Assembly (NCBI GenBank): GCA_002728035.1
Contig: PBUZ01000104.1
Span: 1 to 6,992 of the forward strand
Direction: 5' to 3'
Source of the DNA: Methanobacteriota archaeon
GTDB lineage: Archaea > Thermoplasmatota > Poseidoniia > Poseidoniales > Poseidoniaceae
DNA: 6,992 nucleotides
The position numbers and the translations under genes are program-made. How positions within the stretch are numbered: position 1 is the first letter of the stretch; every line of letters starts with the position of its first letter. Shown in pieces: positions 1-6,916 of the stretch. A model generated the notes under the pieces. The model searched no databases. It was not told the origin of the DNA and saw only the letters and a list, made by a program, of their open reading frames with translations.

Positions 1-1095
1 GACCTCCCCTGGATTGTGAAGTGTGGTGTTCTCCACCGTTACGCCACCGACGCGCTGTGGAGCGATACGCGCAACGGGTGTGATGTTTCCCGTACGACCG
101 GTCTGCCATTCCACGTCCAAGAGCACCGAAGCGGCTTCTTCGGGAGGGAACTTCCATGCAAGCGCCCAGCGAGGGTGGTGGGCGGTCATGCCCAACACAT
201 CGCGCTGCTCCAAGTTGTCAAGTTTGAACACCACGCCATCGATTTCGTAAGCGTACGTTCCACGCTTCTCGGTCCAGACGGTGGTTGCGTCGTCCATCAA
301 CATCGCCGTCTGGGCGGGTGTCGGGGCCTCATGAACCTCCCATGGTGCAGGAACGATGCCCAGTTCGTCTTCCATCCAGACCAACATCGCGGTGTCGTTG
401 TCCATGTCCGGGACGGGTTCGCTGTCAGGGTGACGGTCGTCACCCAACGGAACTTGTGCATCGTAGGCCTGAAACACAAGATCCGACGCATCGGCCTTTC
501 CATCTGCGTGCTTTTGACGGAGGGCGCCCGCTGCGAGGTTTCGTGGGTTTGGTGATACGTCTCGGTACTTCTCGTTGAAGACCTTGAGCGGCATGACCAC
601 CTCGCCTCGCACGTGAACGTCCACGGGTTTGGGAAGCGTGTGCGGAACATTGGCGACCTTGCGGGCGTTGCGCGTGACGTCTTCGCCGCGCTCACCGCTC
701 CCTCGCGTCGCAGCGCGTACCAAGCGCCCCATGCGGTACTCGAGCGAGAGGGCTGAACCGTCGAGTTTTGGTTGAGAGAGAAATCGGGTGGCGCCTCCGG
801 TGGTGGCGTTCACGAAATGAGCCAGTTCTTCCTTAGTGGTGGCCTTGTCAAGGCTGCGCATGGGAAAGAGATGGTCGACCTTTACACTGCCAGGTGCGAT
901 GTCGGCGCCCACTCGACTCAGTTGAGGGTGGTTGGGATCCATTTGCTTGAGTTCGTCCCAGAGTCGGTCAAATTCCGCATCCGAAAGTTCGGGCTGTGCG
1001 AGGTTGTAGTAGAGGTGTGAATGGTGGGCGATTTGCTCAGCCAGCCAGGCGGTCCGCTCGGCGACGTCCAGCGTTTTTGGTGCTTCGCCGCCCAT
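1..1095 (-). CDS. ligA: NAD+-dependent DNA ligase LigA, N-terminal 365 residues (cut by left window edge)
   Basis: The protein seals nicks in duplex DNA during replication and repair, using NAD+ as the source of the adenylate. I translated the minus strand from the ATG at 1095 and found an open frame to the window edge. Domain Ia is recognisable at residues 24-45, with HSHLYY followed by PELSDAEFD. The nucleotidyltransferase core follows: motif I KLDG with the adenylated lysine at Lys110, then ATRGSGERGEDVT (129-141), VRGEV (162-166), NPRNLAAGALRQ (183-194), YEIDGVVFKLD (283-293) and RWALAWKFP (309-317). The OB fold begins with TGRTGNITPVARIAP (331-346) and reaches TLHNPGE at the edge. Known LigA proteins are about 670 residues, so the rest of the OB fold, the zinc finger, the HhH and the BRCT domains should lie to the left. 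A strong Shine-Dalgarno fixes the start. One oddity is SLDK where most LigA proteins have SLDN (residues 81-84). It is probably the last gene of this group seen here, 47 bases after the PCC gene. Family assignment is very secure; intactness beyond the edge is unknown. Confidence 0.96.
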   Translation of the reverse strand, partial: MGGEAPKTLDVAERTAWLAEQIAHHSHLYYNLAQPELSDAEFDRLWDELKQMDPNHPQLSRVGADIAPGSVKVDHLFPMRSLDKATTKEELAHFVNATTGGATRFLSQPKLDGSALSLEYRMGRLVRAATRGSGERGEDVTRNARKVANVPHTLPKPVDVHVRGEVVMPLKVFNEKYRDVSPNPRNLAAGALRQKHADGKADASDLVFQAYDAQVPLGDDRHPDSEPVPDMDNDTAMLVWMEDELGIVPAPWEVHEAPTPAQTAMLMDDATTVWTEKRGTYAYEIDGVVFKLDNLEQRDVLGMTAHHPRWALAWKFPPEEAASVLLDVEWQTGRTGNITPVARIAPQRVGGVTVENTTLHNPGEV

Positions 1096-1101
1096 GGTTC
1101 C

Positions 1102-1108
1102 TCACCTC
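1102..1108 (-). promoter_or_regulatory. Shine-Dalgarno of ligA
   Basis: The minus strand reads GAGGTGA, followed by six bases and the ATG at 1095. The heptamer is a perfect complement of the anti-Shine-Dalgarno core UCACCUC. It lies in the 47-base gap after the PCC-domain gene and decides the ligA start; no competing start codon with a comparable site was seen. It implies that ligA can be translated independently even if it is transcribed from upstream. Confidence 0.85.
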
Positions 1109-1142
1109 AGCAACAGCATATCAAGCATCGCATTCTCGCCGT

Positions 1143-1571
1143 TCAATCAAACTTCAGCGCAACGAATTCGCTGTTCTCAAGGGGGCAACGGGACATCATC
1201 GCGTGGGGCATAAGACGCAGGTGAATCTCAGCGACCACATGGACGGTGGCAGAAAACAGATGGCCCGCATGAGGCCTAAGGTCGTCGTCAGAAAAGGTGG
1301 CGTGGAGATGGGTAAAGGCGTCGCCGTTTTCTCGCCGTGCGAGGTTACCTTGCAGGGTGACCAATTCGGCTCCAGCCTCGAGGGTGACGCGGTGGTACAC
1401 ATGGTCGTCGTCCATGTAGCCGTACGTGCTGTTTCTCGTCCGACCAATACCACTCGTGATGGCGGCCGCATCAAACCCAACCTCGTCGGCCAGCGCTTGC
1501 AAACTTGCATGGATTTCCTCGCCTGGGTCCAAGCGAACAAAGAGGTCCTCACCGCTGCGCGTCCATTCCAT
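1143..1571 (-). CDS. PCC/DUF296-domain protein, 142 residues
   Basis: This is a stand-alone PCC (plants and prokaryotes conserved, DUF296, PF03479) domain. In plants the domain is fused to AT-hooks in DNA-binding proteins. The prokaryotic stand-alone forms are small, usually trimeric, proteins of largely unknown function. The family pattern is visible: an early RLDPGEEI segment (13-20), AAAITSGIGRT (35-45), a YGYM strand, a THLHATFSDDD segment (87-97) and HAGHLFSATV (101-110) followed by AEIHL. His88, His90 and His104 fall in the His-x-His and Gly-His positions that cluster in this family and could bind metal. No AT-hook or signal peptide is present. The frame stays open upstream, but homology begins at this ATG. 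The extra 95 residues would lie over the preceding gene and read like out-of-frame sequence. No Shine-Dalgarno precedes the ATG, so initiation may depend on reinitiation or another mechanism. It starts 37 bases after the membrane-protein stop. The cellular role is unknown. Confidence 0.88.
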   Translation of the reverse strand: MEWTRSGEDLFVRLDPGEEIHASLQALADEVGFDAAAITSGIGRTRNSTYGYMDDDHVYHRVTLEAGAELVTLQGNLARRENGDAFTHLHATFSDDDLRPHAGHLFSATVHVVAEIHLRLMPHAMMSRCPLENSEFVALKFD

Positions 1572-1608
1572 GATGTGTGCTCGTGATGAAAGCCCTTGAG
1601 GGTGCCGT

Positions 1609-2166
1609 TCACTCCTCGTTGGTTGATTTGGTGGGGAGGCGCCGCGCTTCTTCCATGGCTCGGATGTACTCGCGGGCCACCCCCAGGGATGCTCCGTCCC
1701 CGCCAAGTGGCAGCGGGCCGAACGGCCCCCAACCGTTGCGCAACAGCATGATGCGGCGCTTGGGTTGACGCTTGGCCAAACGCAAACGTTCCCACGGGTA
1801 GCGTTGACCGTCAGCAAAAAGATGAGTGGAGGTGATGGCATAGCGTTTTGGAACAAGAAGAGAAATCAAGTGGAGTGCAAGGAAGACGTCCCAAAGAATC
1901 GCATACATCATCGGAGTGTCGCTCACTTCAAGCAGCGCCCACGGCAGCACCATCATGGCCGCCATGGACCCGAGGTTGCCCCATTGCCGTATCATCTCGT
2001 GAACACCCTCGCTTTCCCAAGCGAATCCCCCGCCGGGAAGAGAGCCCAATTCAGGCACATCACGGCGCTGTTTGGTCAACCAGTATGCGTCCCAAGCCAC
2101 AATGCCCGCAAGCACCACAACGGCCGCCAGTGCAACGTGTTCCGATGAAGGGAGGTTCACCACCAT
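1609..2166 (-). CDS. Three-helix integral membrane protein with cytosolic basic domain, unknown function
   Basis: I do not recognise a named family. Three hydrophobic segments are clear: about residues 11-30 (VALAAVVVLAGIVAW), 62-80 (including MAAMMVLPWALLE) and 84-105 (including AILWDVFLALHLISLLVP). A soluble C-terminal part follows, rich in Arg and Lys (RLRLAKRQPKRR, 127-138). The stretch YAITSTHLFADGQRYPWERLRL (109-130) has the look of membrane-attached PH-like domains, where a strand with an I-T-x-x-x-L-x-x-x-G pattern precedes a W-x-x-L strand, but that is only a resemblance. Under the positive-inside rule the basic part should face the cytoplasm. The start is supported by a GAGGT Shine-Dalgarno six bases upstream. 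The gene begins 9 bases after the stop of the surface-protein gene, so the two are probably co-translated; the downstream PCC gene follows after 37 bases. The frame and composition look real, while the function is open. Confidence 0.82.
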   Translation of the reverse strand: MVVNLPSSEHVALAAVVVLAGIVAWDAYWLTKQRRDVPELGSLPGGGFAWESEGVHEMIRQWGNLGSMAAMMVLPWALLEVSDTPMMYAILWDVFLALHLISLLVPKRYAITSTHLFADGQRYPWERLRLAKRQPKRRIMLLRNGWGPFGPLPLGGDGASLGVAREYIRAMEEARRLPTKSTNEE

Positions 2167-2177
2167 GAGCGAACCTC
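2152..2177 (-). promoter_or_regulatory. Hairpin enclosing the Shine-Dalgarno and start codon of the membrane-protein gene
   Basis: In the mRNA sense, GAGGTTC and GAACCTC form a perfect 7-bp inverted repeat around a 12-base loop that contains the ATG at 2166. The left arm holds the Shine-Dalgarno GAGGT (2177-2173, six bases before the ATG) and begins at the second base of the upstream TGA stop (2178-2176). A ribosome finishing the surface protein would cover this arm and open the stem. That suggests translational coupling between the two genes. The repeat and the Shine-Dalgarno are read directly from the sequence; the regulatory role is inferred. Confidence 0.5.
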
Positions 2178-5100
2178 ACATGTGTCGTTGGTCAAGTCCT
2201 GTCAAGTCGCCTGGGCCACCTCGACGAAGGCGTGCGAAGAACAGCAACACGACGACCACAAGCAAAGCAAGGACGACCAGGAGGGCATTGATGTCGAGAT
2301 CGCTGTCATCAGCCTCAACGCCTTCCATCACGTCGGGTGTGCCATCGCCATCGTCGTCCATGTCCTCGGTCAACCAACTGGTGTAGCCAGGCGGGCAATC
2401 CAACTCATCAGGTTGTGTGTCGCCATCGGTGTCGATCTGCGCACAGGGATCGAGAGGGAAAGCGTCCTTGGAATCGCTGAAGCCATCGTTGTCATCGTCT
2501 TCATCGTAGATGTTGGGGCCACACGACTTTCCGGTGGTGGCATCAAACCATGTCTCCGACGAACATGTGCTCGACCAATCGCCGTCAGTGTCCAACTGCG
2601 TGTATTCGAAATCGGCAGATGCCGAAGCACTGAGGCCCATGGAATCTGTTGCCGTCACTTCCACGATGTAGAATCCTGCGCTCAAATCCGTGATGTTAAA
2701 CACGGCTTCGTTACCTGACTGCAACACCGCATTGCCTTGTAAATCGTACACGGCCCATGACAACACCAACGCCTCATTCTGGTCCAAATCATCACTTACA
2801 ACCGCCGTGGCGCGAAGCGATTCCGACTCCATCACGCGCTGTCCTGCATAGGGTTCGGTTAACGCAACACTGGGTGGTGCGTTGAGCTGGACATCAATCA
2901 CCAGGAAGGAGGCTGAAGTGGTCGGCGATTCAACCAACAACCTTGCCGTTGGAGAGCCCTCAACATGAGCGGTGATGTTCCATGCCCCTACACCAGTGTC
3001 GCTCGCAGAGGTCACCGTTCGCAGCAACAATTCAACATCGACCGTGGTTCCCATCACCGAAAGATCGCTCAACGAGGTCCCTTCGTAGGCTACCGTAAAG
3101 TCAGCATAAACGGGAAGGTTCTGACGCTGGGCGTCCAAGGTGACCGTTCGGTACGCGAAAAAGGTGGCATCGTCACCCGCAACCACACTTCCAGATTGCC
3201 CGTCTACGGCCACGACTTCCGTGCCTGAAAGGTCGAGGGTGCCTACCAGCGTACACCCTTCGAGACGGGCAGGGTGCTGTTCTGCTGACAAAGCACTGGA
3301 CGCAGTGATGGAGGAGCTGCGAAGAACGAGGGGGGCGCTGATTTCACCCGGATCTGAGTGAAGCGAAACGCCAACGCTGTAGCCTGTGACGGTCATGGAT
3401 TCAACCAGCAGGCTGGCAGCGGAACGGCCGTGGTGTGCTGTAAAGGCGGTGCCGGTGCCCTCACCGGTTAGCGTCACATCGACGATGGTGCCCGAAGACA
3501 GGTCAAAGTCGATCGCCGGAGCGCCGTGCAAGATGATGTTGCTCAGGTCCAAATCTTGGTTGTCTTGACCGATGAGGCCGCCTGCACCCGTCACCACGCC
3601 TTCAATGCCGTTGAGGGTGAAGCCGCTTTCCATGTTGTTGAGGGTCACAATGGAGCCCGTACCGTTGAAGAGCAAGGCATCAATGTTGTCCACATCACCG
3701 GAAACAGCGGTGAAATCCAAGCCTTGGTCAACCCCGTCGTCAAACACCAAGCCATCAAAATCCACCATGGCCTGCTGTGCCCAAACGGCAGATCCATCGC
3801 AATTCGCAAAGCTGACGTTGGTGAACACAACTTCCCCTGAGGAAGGGTACACGTTCGCACAACCGTTTCCGCTGTCCTGCAAGCGACTGTTGCGCAGAAG
3901 CACATCGGTGGCACTCCCTGATTCAACGATCATCAATGGCGTACTCGCCGAGCGAGCCATAAGCACCCCATCAGCAAGGATTTCGCCGTTGCCCGAGACC
4001 GTGAGGGCTGGAGCAGATTCAACCAGCTGGGTGTTGGTCAATTCAATGGAGGCACTCGTTGAGTCGCCCATCGCTAGACCGCCCCATCTCGAGCCAAATC
4101 CGGTGGAGGAAAGGGTTGCTTCTCCAGCGTCGAATACACCGTTCACCGTGATGGTAACGCCTTCGCTGATGCGCAAGGACACATCGTCCTGAATCGTAAG
4201 GGTGGAAGATGGAAGAAGAACCATGGAGGCATCCAGCGTGTAAGGGCTCCATTGACGCTCAAGAATAACCCACCCGCTGACTTCACCGGTGGGTACGGTG
4301 GACGCCATAAAGGTGTGAGTGAGCGATTGATTGGTGTCCCAAGCCACGACATCGGTGAAGTTGTTTCGTTGCAAATTGACCGTTTTGATGCCACCCCATG
4401 TCGTTCCCATGTCGGTCACGGTTTGTGCGGTTGTGGAGGTGGATACTTTGCCTGCATCGTCGGTTATGGCGACCGCCCCGTCGACAGAAACCAATGCTCC
4501 TTGAACAGGTTCACCTTTGTCGAGCACCGTCACCTCGAGCGAGGATATACTGGTGAAGGTGGCACCCGTTTGAGCAACAACGTCCCCCGTTACACTGCCG
4601 TTTGAAAGTTGAACATCGCAGCCAGGTTGAACGGTGAGGTCGCCAGCCACCACGAGGGATTCTACCGAGCGTTCACTCAAGCACCCCCACTGGACATTGG
4701 CTTGAACGGTCAACACGCCATCCGCCATGCCCGAGAGCATGCTGGTACCGCTCGCTTGAACGGCCGGGGCATCGAGCAGTGCCGAAGTCCCTTGAAGTAC
4801 GCCGCTTCCCTGCAAGGTCACGCTGTTGGTCTGCGGAACGCTCAGGGTGGTTGATTGAAGTGTGAGGACGGCGTTGTTGCTGATGGTGAGATCGCCGGTC
4901 AGTTGGTGAGGTTGGCCATCTGGTCGGGGGCCGAGAACAACGTCTTGGCCTGCATTGATCGTCCAATCTCCTTGAGGGATGACCGGGACCTGAACCGATT
5001 GGCCGGTTTGGCCACCGTAAAGCACGACACGGACGCCCGCGCCCTCAAGCGTGACATCAACAAGCGACCCTGCCCCCACCAAGGGAAGCGTCAACGCGCC

Positions 5101-6840
5101 GTTGCTGTTGCTGGTGAGTTTGAATCCATGCACGTGGACATCGGCCTCCACAGGAGCCCCTTGCAAATCGGTGAAGGTGACATCGGTCTCAAGTAACCTG
5201 TAGGACGTGGTGGTTGAGATGCTCGGATTGGAAGAAGAACCGTAGTACAGCGTACCATCGCCCAGAGCATCCGATGAAGTTGGGGCGGTGTTGACTGGAG
5301 AAAACGAACGAACGATGGCTTCGCTCCCACTGGACATCATCAATGGTGTATCGTGAAGTTGTGCGGTCCATGCTGAAAGGTGGAGGGAGGATGTGCCTTC
5401 CATGACCACGCCCTCGTCCTGGGCTACCGTGGTGAGACTTTGTCCTGCATAGGACGATTCAATGAGATGGACTCCTGCCACACTGCCAATGTTTGCCTCG
5501 AGCGTTGCAACATCGGCCATCGAATCCTCAAGCATGGCTGCGGTGGAATAGTTGCGAACCGTGAGGTGTTCAACGGTGACATCTGCATACCACATGTTCA
5601 GGCCGATGGAGTCTCGGTCGGAGGACAGGAACGGTTTGGACATGACCACATCATCCCAAACATGCACACCCCCCAAAACATCCACGCCAATGCCTTGCGA
5701 TGTTGTGGTTGATACGTTCACCGACGAAAGACTGCTGGTGGGCGTTTGGATACTGAGAGCGTGGTCGTTGGCTGTGACAGACGCGTTGCGAAGCACCACA
5801 TGCCCAGCGCCGGTTGCTTGCAACCCTTGGGCGGTGGCCGAGACTTCCAGCCCTTCCAATGCATGGGTTCCTGCGCCCGAAAGCGCAACGCCGTATTGAG
5901 TCGATTCAAGGGAGGTATCAACAAGGGTGCATGTTCCGTCGCAATTGATGTCTGCAACCGCCCGATTTTCTGTGGAGGTGCCCGTAAATTCAACATCATC
6001 CAACAGCAAGGAAGAGGCTCCTTGTGCCACCATCAACCGATGGCCGGAAAGTTGGGCTTGACCGAACGAAAACCCGTCGGTATTGCTGGCATCGATGGCA
6101 AGGGCCAGGCCCGAGCCCGTTACACTGCTGATGGTTGAATCTGCACCAGTAACGGTTGCGACACCAACACTGGCATTGATGAGCCCAAGGCCTGTAAGGT
6201 TGAGAGAGCCTGCCTGTGACTGAACGCCGACGCCAGCCTCACGGACGGTCAAATCCGAGATGTTGGCTTGTGCATGATTGGCCAATCCAACAGCAACTTC
6301 GTTGACCTCGCCGGTCTCGAGGGTAAGCGATCCGCTCTCCACATAGAGGGCTTCGTAGTCGATACGATTGGCATGGAATTGCTCGAGGGTCGCAACACCT
6401 CCCATCACCGAAATACCACGGTATGCATCATTCACGGTTACGGTATCGCCATCGAAGGCTCCTTTGACGAGTACCCCTGCAGAGGCATTCGCAACAACCA
6501 CGTTGTCGAAGACGGCCGCGCCCGTGGATTCGATAACGACGCCTGCCCAGAGACCTTGCCCGTGTGAGCCTTGTGTCGCTGGAACAACCGAAGAGAAGAA
6601 CGAGGCATCGTTGACCACCATCGTACCTTCAACCACGATGCTGTACGACTTGGCGTCCACGGAGGTACCTGAAGAAAGGGTCAGTGTTGCACCGGATGCT
6701 ACGGTCACGTTACCAGCAAGCGTGACGTTACCCGACCAAGTTGTGTTGACATTGACGGTGCTATCGGCTGCGTGAGCAAAGGGAAGGAGAAGGACGGTGA
6801 GAAGCAATGCCGTCATGCCTGCTGCATTCCGTTGGCGCAT
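2176..6840 (-). CDS. Giant secreted, membrane-anchored beta-helix surface protein (about 1554 residues)
   Basis: This is a probable cell-surface or adhesin-like protein; no enzymatic motif was seen. Numbering is from the ATG at 6840. Residues 1-24 form a signal peptide: basic MRQR, a Leu-rich core, and an AHA cleavage site before Ala25. Residues 27 to about 545 are short V/T/S/G-rich rungs typical of right-handed parallel beta-helices. Small beta-sandwich-like inserts with a D-x-x-G-x-P-V pattern lie near 556-592 and 768-807. A second helix begins near 852 and runs to about 1214. An Ig/PKD-like domain occupies about 1321-1415. Thrombospondin type 3-like Asp repeats span 1417-1506, a transmembrane helix lies at about 1517-1536, and a basic RLRR tail follows. 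N-x-S/T sequons are frequent, consistent with archaeal N-glycosylation. The ATGs at 6888 and 6864 are alternatives in frame (up to 1570 residues). I prefer 6840 because it gives a compact signal peptide and has an AT-rich box 25 bases upstream. None of the starts has a Shine-Dalgarno. The ligand is unknown. Confidence 0.9.
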   Translation of the reverse strand: MRQRNAAGMTALLLTVLLLPFAHAADSTVNVNTTWSGNVTLAGNVTVASGATLTLSSGTSVDAKSYSIVVEGTMVVNDASFFSSVVPATQGSHGQGLWAGVVIESTGAAVFDNVVVANASAGVLVKGAFDGDTVTVNDAYRGISVMGGVATLEQFHANRIDYEALYVESGSLTLETGEVNEVAVGLANHAQANISDLTVREAGVGVQSQAGSLNLTGLGLINASVGVATVTGADSTISSVTGSGLALAIDASNTDGFSFGQAQLSGHRLMVAQGASSLLLDDVEFTGTSTENRAVADINCDGTCTLVDTSLESTQYGVALSGAGTHALEGLEVSATAQGLQATGAGHVVLRNASVTANDHALSIQTPTSSLSSVNVSTTTSQGIGVDVLGGVHVWDDVVMSKPFLSSDRDSIGLNMWYADVTVEHLTVRNYSTAAMLEDSMADVATLEANIGSVAGVHLIESSYAGQSLTTVAQDEGVVMEGTSSLHLSAWTAQLHDTPLMMSSGSEAIVRSFSPVNTAPTSSDALGDGTLYYGSSSNPSISTTTSYRLLETDVTFTDLQGAPVEADVHVHGFKLTSNSNGALTLPLVGAGSLVDVTLEGAGVRVVLYGGQTGQSVQVPVIPQGDWTINAGQDVVLGPRPDGQPHQLTGDLTISNNAVLTLQSTTLSVPQTNSVTLQGSGVLQGTSALLDAPAVQASGTSMLSGMADGVLTVQANVQWGCLSERSVESLVVAGDLTVQPGCDVQLSNGSVTGDVVAQTGATFTSISSLEVTVLDKGEPVQGALVSVDGAVAITDDAGKVSTSTTAQTVTDMGTTWGGIKTVNLQRNNFTDVVAWDTNQSLTHTFMASTVPTGEVSGWVILERQWSPYTLDASMVLLPSSTLTIQDDVSLRISEGVTITVNGVFDAGEATLSSTGFGSRWGGLAMGDSTSASIELTNTQLVESAPALTVSGNGEILADGVLMARSASTPLMIVESGSATDVLLRNSRLQDSGNGCANVYPSSGEVVFTNVSFANCDGSAVWAQQAMVDFDGLVFDDGVDQGLDFTAVSGDVDNIDALLFNGTGSIVTLNNMESGFTLNGIEGVVTGAGGLIGQDNQDLDLSNIILHGAPAIDFDLSSGTIVDVTLTGEGTGTAFTAHHGRSAASLLVESMTVTGYSVGVSLHSDPGEISAPLVLRSSSITASSALSAEQHPARLEGCTLVGTLDLSGTEVVAVDGQSGSVVAGDDATFFAYRTVTLDAQRQNLPVYADFTVAYEGTSLSDLSVMGTTVDVELLLRTVTSASDTGVGAWNITAHVEGSPTARLLVESPTTSASFLVIDVQLNAPPSVALTEPYAGQRVMESESLRATAVVSDDLDQNEALVLSWAVYDLQGNAVLQSGNEAVFNITDLSAGFYIVEVTATDSMGLSASASADFEYTQLDTDGDWSSTCSSETWFDATTGKSCGPNIYDEDDDNDGFSDSKDAFPLDPCAQIDTDGDTQPDELDCPPGYTSWLTEDMDDDGDGTPDVMEGVEADDSDLDINALLVVLALLVVVVLLFFARLRRGGPGDLTGLDQRHM
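2323..2592 (-). repeat. Thrombospondin type 3-like calcium-binding repeats in the surface protein
   Basis: Residues 1417-1506 (counted from the ATG at 6840) contain successive Asp-rich units: DTDGDWSS, DEDDDNDGFSDSKDAFPLD, DTDGDTQPDELDC and DMDDDGDGTPD. This D-x-D-x-D-G pattern binds Ca2+ in thrombospondin type 3 repeats. Four cysteines (1426, 1440, 1466, 1482) lie in the same stretch and could form two disulfides. The segment sits just outside the predicted membrane helix, so it probably forms a stiff Ca2+-dependent stalk holding the beta-helices away from the membrane. Calcium binding is inferred from the motif. Confidence 0.85.
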
Positions 6841-6860
6841 GATGGAGCGTTGTGGCGGCG

Positions 6861-6869
6861 ACATATGAA
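6861..6869 (-). promoter_or_regulatory. Possible TATA-like element of the surface-protein gene
   Basis: The minus strand reads TTCATATGT here, the only AT-rich run in an otherwise GC-rich spacer. Its centre is about 25 bases upstream of the ATG at 6840. Archaeal TATA boxes sit about 25 bases before the transcription start, so this spacing would fit a leaderless mRNA starting at or next to that ATG, which also has no Shine-Dalgarno. The match to the archaeal consensus is weak and no clear BRE is seen. The alternative is readthrough from the tRNA transcript. Confidence 0.3.
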
Positions 6870-6916
6870 TCCCAAGGCTACGCGTCATGCAAAGTGTTCA
6901 CACACCGAAACGGAAG

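Noticed and set aside
16..555. 179-codon open frame on the plus strand
   Set aside because: It is fully antisense to ligA, its product resembles no family, and the ligA motifs on the other strand explain the region.
297..695. 132-codon open frame on the minus strand
   Set aside because: It lies inside ligA in another frame. Its translation is rich in Arg, Thr, Ser and Trp with no family pattern, whereas the ligA frame carries unmistakable motifs.
1592..1601. Short inverted repeat CCCT-AGGG in the gap before the PCC gene, considered as a terminator
   Set aside because: The stem is only 4 bp with a 2-base loop and no T-run follows, so it is not convincing as a terminator.
1196..1795. 199-codon open frame on the minus strand
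   Set aside because: It spans the end of the membrane-protein gene and the PCC gene out of frame, with low-complexity Arg/Thr/Pro content. It is a shadow of the real genes.
1572..1856. N-terminal extension of the PCC-domain frame to an ATG at 1856
   Set aside because: The extra 95 residues overlap the membrane-protein gene in a different frame, are Cys/Pro/Arg-rich, and precede the point where family similarity starts.
3572..4192. 206-codon open frame on the plus strand, antisense to the surface gene
   Set aside because: Long antisense frames are expected opposite a GC-rich gene of 4.7 kb. The translation is Ser/Pro/Thr-rich with no recognisable domain, and no Shine-Dalgarno was seen.
6892..6901. 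GTGT/ACAC inverted repeat after the tRNA gene, considered as a terminator or operator
   Set aside because: The arms are only 4 bp with a mismatched centre and no T-tract, well within chance expectation.
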